Positions 1 through 9,000 of a stretch of DNA of 64,000 nt are shown piece after piece (position 1 is the first letter of the stretch; each line of letters opens with the position of its first letter). The stretch comes from Streptomyces fragilis (lineage in GTDB: Bacteria > Actinomycetota > Actinomycetes > Streptomycetales > Streptomycetaceae): positions 1,240,001-1,304,000 of the forward strand of contig NZ_BEVZ01000002.1 of assembly GCF_003112515.1 (NCBI RefSeq), in the 5' to 3' direction. The translations under genes and the position numbers were made by a program. The notes below the pieces were generated by a model. It had not been told where the DNA came from, ran no database searches, and saw nothing but the letters and a program-made list of their open reading frames with translations.

Positions 1-2
1 AC

Positions 3-569
3 GGCCCGCACCGCACCGCCACCACCACCGTGGCGGCCGCGTTCGCGAGGAGCGGGTCGGCAGGACCTCTGACCGGAGCCGACCCCCTGACCGGAGCCGG
101 GCCCTCGACCGGTGCCGAGCCCCTGACCGCGGCCGCCCTGCGCACCGCGGCCTCCCCGGCCGCCCGCGCCGCCACCCGCCGCACCGGACGGCAGGGCTTC
201 GCCGCCCGCCCCCGGGTCCTCGGCGTGCGCGACACCGGATGGGCGGTCCTCGCAGCGGACGCCGCCGTCCCGGCCGCCCGCACGGCCCGCGCCACCGGGG
301 CACCGGCCCCGGTCCGTGCCGCCACCTGGGCGGAGGCCGCCGAACTGCGCCGTGACCTCCGCCGGTCCGGTGGCCACGACCTGCGGCTCGTCCCCGACAC
401 GCCGGACTTCGCCGCCCCGGACCTCACGGCCCCGGACCTCACGGCCCCGGACCTCACGGCGGTCGACGACCGCGGTACCCGGACCGCCGCCGGGCGGACC
501 CCCAGGGGCGCGAAGACCGCAGAGCCTCACCACAAGACCGACGAGAACCCCGCCGGAGGCACCCGTTGA
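3..569 (+). CDS. C-terminal part of an uncharacterised Ala/Pro/Thr-rich protein (5' end outside window)
   Basis: The frame is open from the window edge to TGA 567-569, so the true start is not visible; an internal GTG at 30 is possible but has no convincing ribosome site. The protein is rich in Ala, Pro, Thr and Arg, with no recognisable domain. Its C-terminal part carries three copies of the pentapeptide APDLT encoded by a 15-bp DNA tandem repeat, then a charged tail. The stop overlaps the TTG start of the next gene, so translation is probably coupled and the protein probably belongs to the same operon as the three large cassette proteins. Function unknown. Confidence 0.45.
   Translation, partial: GPHRTATTTVAAAFARSGSAGPLTGADPLTGAGPSTGAEPLTAAALRTAASPAARAATRRTGRQGFAARPRVLGVRDTGWAVLAADAAVPAARTARATGAPAPVRAATWAEAAELRRDLRRSGGHDLRLVPDTPDFAAPDLTAPDLTAPDLTAVDDRGTRTAAGRTPRGAKTAEPHHKTDENPAGGTR
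414..458 (+). repeat. 15-bp tandem repeat, three copies
   Basis: Three perfect copies of GCCCCGGACCTCACG (414-428, 429-443, 444-458) lie inside the upstream ORF and encode consecutive APDLT pentapeptides. The unit is a multiple of three, so copy number can vary without a frameshift. Confidence 0.9.
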
Positions 570-3500
570 GCGGCCTTACCTTCCTTTCCTGGGTCCGCGA
601 AGGACTCGCCGCCGCCGGCGGGGCGCCCGACGCCGGGGCCGGTGACATGGACGCGCGCAACCACGTCGTCCTGCGGCCCCGGCTCACCGGCCGGGCCCCG
701 GTGGACGTGCCCGCCCGCCTGCTCGGCCCCGGGGACGTCACCGGCGTCGACGCCGCACAGGTCCTGCGGACCTTCCCCGCGCCCGACGCCTCCGACGCGG
801 AGCCGCACCTGTTCCCCGCCGTCGAGTTCGACCGCCCCGACCTGCCGTGGATGTTCACCCCGGCCGGAGCGGGCGAGCAGGACCGGCTGCGGCCCTGGCT
901 CGTGCTGGTCGTGGTGGAGGCGGACCGGGCCGCCCTGCTGCCCGCGGCCGCCACCCTGCCCGTGCTGCGCTGCGAGGTCGACCGGCTGCCCGACCTCGCC
1001 CAGTCCTGGGCCTGGGCCCACGCCCAGGTCACCACGGAGGACGGCGACGGCCCGGAGGAGGTGGACCGGCTGCTCGCCGAGGAACCGGAACGCACCCTCT
1101 CGCGGCTGGTCTGCCCACGCCGGCTGCTCCCGCACACCCGGTACCTGGCCGCCGTGGTCCCCGCCTTCGAGGCCGGACGCCTCGCGGGCCTGGGCCTGCC
1201 CGTCCCCGAGGGCCCCCTCACCCCGGCCTGGCCGGCCACCGACGCGTCGGCGGCGGGCGAGCCGGCCGAGATCGACCTGCCCGTCTACCACCACTGGAGC
1301 TTCGGCACCGGCCAGGACGGGGACTTCGAGTCCCTGGTCCGCGCCCTGACCCCGCGCGCCCTCCCCGGCGACGTCGGCACCCGCCCCATGGACGTCGGAG
1401 CCGCCGGACACGGCCTGCCCGCCCTCCCCGGCAAGCACCCCGGCCGCGTCCTCGACCTGGAGGGGGCCCTGCGCGGCGCCGGCACCGACGCCCGGCCCTG
1501 GGACAAGGACACCGCCGCGGCCTTCCGCACCGCCTACACCGACGTGCTCGACACCGGTCCCGACGGGGCGGAACTCACCCCGCCCGTCTACGGCTCCGCC
1601 CAGGCCGGCCGCAAGGAGCTGCCCTCCCCGCAGGCCGGGCCGACCTGGCTGCGGGAACTCAACCTCGACCCCCGGCACCGCGCCGCGGCCGCGCTCGGCG
1701 CCGAGGTGGTGCGCCGTCACCAGGAGGACCTGGTCGCCGCGGCCTGGGACCAGGCGGCCGAGCTGCGGCGCGCCAACGAGACCCTGCGGCTGGGCCAGCT
1801 GGCCCGCACCGTCAGCGACCGGCTGCACCGCCGGCTCCCCGGCGCCGAACCTCTCGGCACCCCGGCCGCCGACGACGCGGCCGACGCGCGGCTCCTGCAG
1901 ATGACCGCCGCCGCCCGCGCCGCCGTGCGGTTCGGCTCCGGCACCGCCGCCGGCGAACTGGCCCGCAACCAGGAGGCCGCCGCCGCCCTCGACCCCGCCC
2001 TGCGGCGCCTGCTGCGCCCCGGTGGCCCGGTCGCCCGCCGCGCCGCCGCCGCCGGGTCCCGTCCCGCGGGCGCCGACACCGCCGTCACCGGCCTGGCAGC
2101 CGCGCTGGCCCGCCGCACCGAGCGGGCGGTGCCGGAACTGGCCACCCCGCCGGGACTCAGCGGAGTGGACGACCTGCCCGGCGAGGAGGACTTCGACTCG
2201 CTCACCGAGGACCGCCTCACCACCCGCTGGTGGGAGGAGAACCCGACCACTCCGAGGGAGGGCGTCGACCCCGTCACCCCGGTGATCCGCTGGGTCGGGG
2301 CCGGCCTGAGCAACAGGGTCTTCGTGGTCACCACCGACGGCCGGCTGATGTCCCGGGTCACCCAGGGCGGCAGCCCCGGCTGGGTCGACCACGGCCCACC
2401 GCCCGGCACCACCGCCTCGTCGGCCCCGGTCGCCTGCCAGGACCTGCACATCTTCGTCACCGGCGCCGACGGCACCCTGCGCCAGCTCTTCTGGGACGGC
2501 GACCGCTGGGTGTGGCTCGACCACGGCAGGCGCGGCACCGCCCCGCTGAACGGCGGTGACGGCGCGCTCGCGGCCGTCGTCCGCCGCAACCCTCCCAGCG
2601 GCCCGAGCAACAACCAGTACCTCAACCAGACGGTCTACTGCACGGACACCGACGGCTTCCTGCACGCCCTCAAGGGCAAGGGATCGAGCTGGACCTGGGA
2701 GGCCGCCCGCAAGCCCGGGGAACGGAACATCCGCGGCGTCCGGGTGGTGGGCCCCTGGGCGCTCAACCTGCTCGACACCGACGGCAGGCTGTCGCGGTGG
2801 GCGGACGAGGGATCCGGCTGGGCCGCCACCCCCGTCAGCGGCTTCCCGCTGCCCCCCGTCTTCGACGTCTGGCGGGGCGTGCCCGACGGCACCGGCGCCG
2901 AGAGGAACATGGGCGCTGGCGTGGACGGAGTCCTCCAGATCTGCAGCAAGCACCCCCTGTTCGGGCTCCTCGTCTGGCAGCCCGTCCAGGGCGCGCCGAG
3001 CGTCGCCGGGCTGCCCGGCCGCACCAAGGACAACCGGACCCTGGTCTGCACCACCGACGCGCGCATCCTTGCCGTGGCCTTCTCCCACACCCTCGACAGC
3101 GTCACCGTCGGCGGCGGCCGCCTCCCGGGCGTGCCCGACCAGGGCCTGATCGCCACCGTCTCGGGCAACGTCGTCCACGCCGTCGCCGGCGGGGAGCTGT
3201 GGCACGCCGACCTCGGCGGCGACAACACCTGGCGCAACCTCGGCCGCCCCGTCTTCGGCGGCAAGGGCGCCATGGAGGCCGCCCCGCCGCAGGACATCCG
3301 CTGGCGGCCCCAGCTCGGCTTCTTCTCCAACCTCCTGGTCGGACACGTCGACGCCCCGGCCGGCGCCAACACGCCCTACCTGCGGGTGGGCAAGGCCACC
3401 GACTTCGACGCCACGGTCCGCGGCGGATGGTCCCTGAAGACCGGACTGGGCGGATGGATGACCCACGAGGTCACCCAGGGCTTCGGCGTCGCCGCCGCCG

Positions 3501-5806
3501 ACATGAACAAGCCGAAGAACGGCCGCCCCGACGTGGTGCTCTTCTGGATCGAGGAGACCCGCAACGGGAGCACCGACGGCAACTTCGGCCGCTACGCCAT
3601 CGGCCGCGACCTCGACGCCAACGGCGACCCGACCCGATGGGTGGGTCCGGTCGCCATGCCCAGCCCGATGTCCACCCCCACCGGCTCGGGCGGCGCGCTC
3701 ACCGAGTACGTGCACGTCGGCGGCGGAAGCTGCGCCCTCGCCGACCTCGACGGCGACGGCAACCAGGAACTGATCGTCGTCTACCTCGGCGGGTTCACCG
3801 GCAACCGCCGCCTCTTCCTGCGGATCGGATGGAACATCGACCCCGACACCGGCCTCGCCCGGGGCGGCTGGGAGGACTCCGTCGAGATCCCCTGGCCTGG
3901 CCGGCCCTCGGACACCGCGCCGCGGGTGCGCGCCGTGGACGTCGCGGTCGCCGACCTCGACCACGACCTGCGCCCCGAGCTGATCGTGATGCTGATGGAG
4001 GAGAACGGGAGCCAGGTCACCGGCTCCTACCGGGTCGGCTGGAAGATCAACGCCCGCGGCAGGGTCACCGGCGGCTGGAGCAACCCGCGCGCCATACCCG
4101 GCAGTTGGCCGGCCATCGCCGGAGCCGGCATCGCCGTCGCCGACTTCTCGGGCAGCGAGAAGCCCGACCTGGCCGTCCTGGTCGTGGAGGACGGCCCCAC
4201 CGAGAACTCCGCCACCTACCGCGTCGGCTGGGACGTCGAGGGCGCCGCCGGACCCCGTGCCTGGTCCGACGCCATGCCCGCCCACCAGGGCGCCTGGTAC
4301 GGCTGGCTCAACGAGGGCGCCGGCCTGGCCGTCGTCGACCTGCCCGGCTCCACCGCCCAGCGACGCTCCACCATCACCTCCAACTTCCGCACCGCCGCCA
4401 AGGCCCACCAGCGCGCCCTGCTCGCCGCCCAGGCCCGCGCCGTCCGCGGCGACGAGCCCGCCGTGCCGCTCAGCGGCGTCGCCGACGCGGTCCGCGCCGC
4501 CACCGACCCGGAGCGGGCCGTCACCGGCCGGGTCGCGGCCCGGATCGACGGGGCGGACCTCCTCGGCGGCGCCCTGCCCGACCCGCTCGGCCCGCTCCTC
4601 GCCCCGCCCTCGTTCGACCGGCCGATGGCCGAACTCCTCACCGAGCTCGGCGCCGACCACCTGCTGCCCGGAGCGGAGAACGTCCCGCCCGAGACGGTCA
4701 CCCTGCTGCGCGCCAACGGGCCCTTCATCGAGGCGTTCCTGGCCGGGGCCAACCACGAGCTCGGCCGGGAGCTGCTGTGGCGGGAGTTCCCCACCGACCG
4801 CACCGCCACCTCCTTCCGCCACTTCTGGGACGCCCGCGGCCTGTACGAACCCGGGCAGGAGCCGCCGGACGTCCCGCCGATGCGGTCCTGGCAGCGGTTC
4901 GCCCGCCTCGGCGAGACGCTGCGGCGCCCGCCCGGCGGGGACGACGCCGTGGTGCTGCTGATCCGCGGCGAACTGGTGCGGCGCTTCCCGTCCCTCGGCG
5001 TGCACGCGCGCCGGGCGCTGGCTCCCCTGACTCCCGGCGGACCGCGCCGCCTCGCCCAGGACCGGACCGACCCCGTCTTCTGGGGCGCCGTCGGCGAGGA
5101 CGTGCTGTTCCTGGGCTTCCCGTTCACCGCCGCCGACGCGCTGGGGGAGCACGACGACGGCGAGGGCTTCTTCTTCGTCTTCGAGGAGCACCCCGGGGCG
5201 CCCTCCTTCGGCCTGGACGTCCCGTCCGCCGACGCGGCCTGGGGAGTGCCCCCGGCCGCCTGGCAGGACGCCGGCTGGGCGGCGCTCGCCGGTTCGCGGG
5301 AGCAGCTCGACACGCTCCGGCACGTCGACACCACCGCGCTGGACGCCACCCCCAGGCCGGTACGCCCCGGTGAGCCCACGCCGCCGCAGGTCTGGGGACG
5401 CAACGCCGCCGCGATGGCCCGGATCACCCTGCAGCGGCCGGTCCGGGTCGCCTACCACGCCTCCGCCCTGCTGCCCGCCCACGGACCCGGCCTGCGCGTC
5501 ACCCACGTCCGCAAGCGGATCCCCGGCAGCGACCAGGTCTTCGTCCGCGAGATCGCGGGCCGGTACCCCGACGGCGGCTGGTGGACCCTGTCCGCGGTCG
5601 AGGCGCTGGACGCCCTCGACGCCCGGCAGTCCTTCTACGTGGAGACCGGACCCGGCCACCGCGTCGCGCTCACCTCGGTCTCCGACGGCTCCGGCGGCCG
5701 GTACCTGCGCACCGCCTCCGACGAGGACACCGCCGACAACCTCCTCTCCCTGCCGCCCATCCCCGAAGAGGCCTACCGGCCCCGCCCCGCCCGCCCGTCC
5801 CGCTGA
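566..5806 (+). CDS. Giant uncharacterised cassette protein A with inserted lectin-like propeller and FG-GAP repeats
   Basis: 1746 residues. TTG start at 566 is supported by GGAGG at 555-559 and by overlap with the upstream stop. Three parts are visible. Residues 1 to about 545 begin FLSWVREGLAAA and include GPGDVTG, FPAVEFDRPDLPWMFTP and SWAWAHAQV. Residues about 570-1260 contain propeller-like repeats (HIFVTGADGTLRQLFWDG, then WVWLDHG) resembling fucose-binding-lectin-like beta-propellers, followed by FG-GAP/integrin-type repeats with DLDGDGNQELIVV near residue 1056 and related copies near 975, 1128, 1189 and 1253. Residues about 1265-1746 resume the cassette-type sequence, with NHELGRELLWREFPTD near 1397 and GFFFVFEEHPG near 1534. 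No signal peptide or membrane segment is seen. From memory, the first and last parts match a family of large uncharacterised bacterial proteins; the middle looks like an insertion. Function unknown; glycan or surface binding is inferred from the insert only. Confidence 0.75.
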   Translation: MSGLTFLSWVREGLAAAGGAPDAGAGDMDARNHVVLRPRLTGRAPVDVPARLLGPGDVTGVDAAQVLRTFPAPDASDAEPHLFPAVEFDRPDLPWMFTPAGAGEQDRLRPWLVLVVVEADRAALLPAAATLPVLRCEVDRLPDLAQSWAWAHAQVTTEDGDGPEEVDRLLAEEPERTLSRLVCPRRLLPHTRYLAAVVPAFEAGRLAGLGLPVPEGPLTPAWPATDASAAGEPAEIDLPVYHHWSFGTGQDGDFESLVRALTPRALPGDVGTRPMDVGAAGHGLPALPGKHPGRVLDLEGALRGAGTDARPWDKDTAAAFRTAYTDVLDTGPDGAELTPPVYGSAQAGRKELPSPQAGPTWLRELNLDPRHRAAAALGAEVVRRHQEDLVAAAWDQAAELRRANETLRLGQLARTVSDRLHRRLPGAEPLGTPAADDAADARLLQMTAAARAAVRFGSGTAAGELARNQEAAAALDPALRRLLRPGGPVARRAAAAGSRPAGADTAVTGLAAALARRTERAVPELATPPGLSGVDDLPGEEDFDSLTEDRLTTRWWEENPTTPREGVDPVTPVIRWVGAGLSNRVFVVTTDGRLMSRVTQGGSPGWVDHGPPPGTTASSAPVACQDLHIFVTGADGTLRQLFWDGDRWVWLDHGRRGTAPLNGGDGALAAVVRRNPPSGPSNNQYLNQTVYCTDTDGFLHALKGKGSSWTWEAARKPGERNIRGVRVVGPWALNLLDTDGRLSRWADEGSGWAATPVSGFPLPPVFDVWRGVPDGTGAERNMGAGVDGVLQICSKHPLFGLLVWQPVQGAPSVAGLPGRTKDNRTLVCTTDARILAVAFSHTLDSVTVGGGRLPGVPDQGLIATVSGNVVHAVAGGELWHADLGGDNTWRNLGRPVFGGKGAMEAAPPQDIRWRPQLGFFSNLLVGHVDAPAGANTPYLRVGKATDFDATVRGGWSLKTGLGGWMTHEVTQGFGVAAADMNKPKNGRPDVVLFWIEETRNGSTDGNFGRYAIGRDLDANGDPTRWVGPVAMPSPMSTPTGSGGALTEYVHVGGGSCALADLDGDGNQELIVVYLGGFTGNRRLFLRIGWNIDPDTGLARGGWEDSVEIPWPGRPSDTAPRVRAVDVAVADLDHDLRPELIVMLMEENGSQVTGSYRVGWKINARGRVTGGWSNPRAIPGSWPAIAGAGIAVADFSGSEKPDLAVLVVEDGPTENSATYRVGWDVEGAAGPRAWSDAMPAHQGAWYGWLNEGAGLAVVDLPGSTAQRRSTITSNFRTAAKAHQRALLAAQARAVRGDEPAVPLSGVADAVRAATDPERAVTGRVAARIDGADLLGGALPDPLGPLLAPPSFDRPMAELLTELGADHLLPGAENVPPETVTLLRANGPFIEAFLAGANHELGRELLWREFPTDRTATSFRHFWDARGLYEPGQEPPDVPPMRSWQRFARLGETLRRPPGGDDAVVLLIRGELVRRFPSLGVHARRALAPLTPGGPRRLAQDRTDPVFWGAVGEDVLFLGFPFTAADALGEHDDGEGFFFVFEEHPGAPSFGLDVPSADAAWGVPPAAWQDAGWAALAGSREQLDTLRHVDTTALDATPRPVRPGEPTPPQVWGRNAAAMARITLQRPVRVAYHASALLPAHGPGLRVTHVRKRIPGSDQVFVREIAGRYPDGGWWTLSAVEALDALDARQSFYVETGPGHRVALTSVSDGSGGRYLRTASDEDTADNLLSLPPIPEEAYRPRPARPSR

Positions 5807-6090
5807 CCCCCGGACGCGGGCCCCGCCCGGGCGCCCCGCCCGCCGACGGCCCGCGCACCGGCCCGTCGACCGCCCGCGCACCGACGCACCGGACCGCCGA
5901 CCGATCCCGCCCGCGTCCCGTCGCCCGAGGTCCCGCGGGCCGGAAGCACACCGGCCGCAACCCCGTCGACCGCTCGCCGCGCCCTGCCCGTGCCCGTCAC
6001 GCGTACGGGCGCGGGGAGCCGGGCGGGGAGCCCACGCCGCCGCCGCGCCCACCGACCCGACCACCACCCACGCCACCTGGACGGACGCCG

Positions 6091-9000
6091 ATGACCACAC
6101 CGACGCCCCCGGCCTGGACCCTCACCACCGCGCTGCCCGTGGTGCTGCTCCCGGTCCGGCTGGAGACCCGCTTCACCGCCACCGAACTCCTCGTCCGCAT
6201 CTACCCGGACGAGATCCACGTCGACACCCACGAGGCCCCGCTCACCGAGGACGAGGACCTCCACGGCCGCCGGTACTGGCGGACCGTCTGGGAGGCCCGC
6301 GGCGACGCGCCCACCGAGGAGGCCGCCTGGACGGAGCTCGCCGGGCGGTTCGGGGCCGAGCGCGCCGGATGGATCGCCCGCGTCCTGGAACCCGTCAACC
6401 CGCTCGAACGCCCCGAGCCCGGCGACGGCGCCGCCGCGGCCCCGCGGTTCCCCGGCCCCGGCCCGCTCCGGGAGGCCGCGTGGACCCGGCGGGCCGTGGC
6501 CCGCGCGCTGCCCACCCGCTGGTACGTCGTCGGACGGCCCAGGGAGGCCGGCGCGCCCGCCGTCACCCGGGTCACCCGCCCCGTCGCGGGCCCGTCCGGC
6601 GGCCCCCTGCCCGTCGGCCCCGCGCCCACCGCCGTCCTGGAGGACCTCGACCCCGCCGCGCCGCCCACCGACGAGGCCACCCGCTGGCTGGTCGACTTCG
6701 CCGCCGCCGAGGCCGTCGGCATGGCGGTCCGCCTGCCACGCGGCACCGGGTACGCGCAGGTCCTCGCCTACGGCGTGCACGAGGGCGGCTCGGAGACCGC
6801 CACCGCCGAACTGTCCGCCCTCCTCGAGGCGCAGTACCACACCCGCGGGCTGGGCTACGTCCCGCCCGGCGCCCCCTCCAACAACACCGCCACCGCGACC
6901 TCCCGGTACGGCCGCGACGACCAGGAGAACCGCGACGCCTACCGCGTCCGCATCGCCGACCAGGCGCCGGCCGACCCGGAGAGCAACGCCAGGACGACCT
7001 GCCGGGCCCTGGGCCTGCAGCCCGTCACCGACCTCGACGGCGTCAAGGGCCCCGACGGCATGAACCGCCCCGCCCCGCTGTCCCGCGCCCGCGACGCCCA
7101 CCGCCGCGACCAGGCCGCCGCCCGCCACATGGCCACCGCCCTGTGGGAGGCGACCTGGGGCTACTACCTCGCCCAGTTCGGCGAGGGCCACTTCACCGAC
7201 GCGCAGATCCGCGGCGCCCGCGAACACGCCCGGCGCTTCCTGCGCCCCGGCGGCCCGCTGCCCGCCCTGCGCGTCGGCGCCCAGCCCTACGGCCTGCTGC
7301 CCGTGCTGGCGCTGGACCGCTGGACCGACCTGGAGGGCACCGGCCTCGGCACGCCACCGCTGCCGCCGGCCGTCACCGCCTTCCTGCGCACCCTGCGGGA
7401 CCGGGTCTGGGCCCCGTCCGCCGCCGACCCGGCGGCCGTCCCCCGCATCACCCGCGGCGCGGCCGGTCGGCACACCGTGGCCGAGATCCTCGGCATGGCC
7501 CCCACCGCCCGGCGCGTCCACGCCCGCAGCGGCCTGGGCGCCGACTACGTCACCGCCCTCTGGCGGTTCGGCCCGCTCGCCCTCAACGACCAGTGGCGCA
7601 CCGGCCTGGCCTCCCAGACCGCCTCGCTCTCCGCCCGGCTCGGGCTGCCCCGCTGGGAACTCGGCCCCGGACGCCTGCTGTTCGCCAAGGAGTCCTGGCC
7701 GCTCGACAACCCCTGGACCGACGCACCCGCCGGCACCCCCGGAGGAACCCCCGCCGAATACCTCGCCGCCCTCGCCACCCCGGTCCACCCGGCGCCCGCG
7801 TGGGCGAGCGTCCCGTCCGTCCAGGACCGCGGCAACCTGCCCTGGGCCCGCTGGTGGCACGACCTCGGCAGCGGCCCCGCCGCGGCCACGGCCACCCCGC
7901 TCCTGTACCGCCTGGTCCGGCACTCGCTGCTCGCCGAGTACGCCCGCGCCGTGGACATCGTGCTGGGCACCGGCACCGCCGGCCGGCGCGAACCGGAGGT
8001 GGTGGACACCGACCCGGAGGCGCTCACCGCCACCGTCTGGAACCGGGCCCGGCGCGCCGTCCCCGGCACCGGGCTGAGCGCCGACACCTACCTGTGGACC
8101 GACGCCGCCCGGCAGCGGCCCGAACTCGCCCCGCTGTACCAGGCACTGGAGTCCGCCCGCGCGCTCGCGGCGCTGCCCTCCGGCGAACTCGAGCTGCTGC
8201 TCGCCCAGACCCTGGACGCCACCTCCCACCGACTGGACGCCTGGATCACCTCCCTGGCCACCCGCCGTCTGGAACACCTGCGCACCCGCGTCTCCACCGG
8301 CAGCCACCTCGGCGGCTACGGCTGGCTGCTGGACGTGGTGCCCCGCTCCACCGCACCCACCCAGGTCCCCCCGGAGCGCCGGCCGGAGGGGGAGAGGACC
8401 GACCCCCTAGCGGCACCCGGCGACAGCAGGCCGTGGACCCTGTTCGCCGCCGACAACACCGCGGGCCCCGTCCACGCGCCCTCGCTCGCCCAGGCCACCA
8501 CCGCGGCCCTGCTGCGCGCCGCGCAGCGCGCCCACGGCGACCGGCCGGACACCCCCACCGCCGTCGACCTCACCTCCACCAGGGCCCGCACCGCCGCCTG
8601 GCTGATCGACGGCGTCCGCCAGGGCCGCCCGCTCGGCTCCCTGCTCGGCTACCGCTTCGAACGCGCCCTGCAGGACCACCCGTCGGGCACCCTCGCCTCC
8701 TGGACCGACCGCTTCCGGGAACTCGCCCCCACCACCGCCACCCATGTCGCGCACGACGGGACGGTCGAGGAGCGCGTGGTCGCCGAGGACGTCACCGACG
8801 GTCTGCGGCTGCACCGCCGCCGCGCCGCCGGCCGCCTCGACCTGGTCCGCACCGTCGGCGTCCCGGCCGGCTCCACCGCCGAGATCGCCGCGCTCACCGA
8901 GGTGCTCGACGACCTGGACGACGCCGTGGACGCCGTCGCCGACACCCTGCTCGTCGAGGGCGTCCACCAGGCCGCCCAGGGCAACCCCGTGCGGGCCGGC

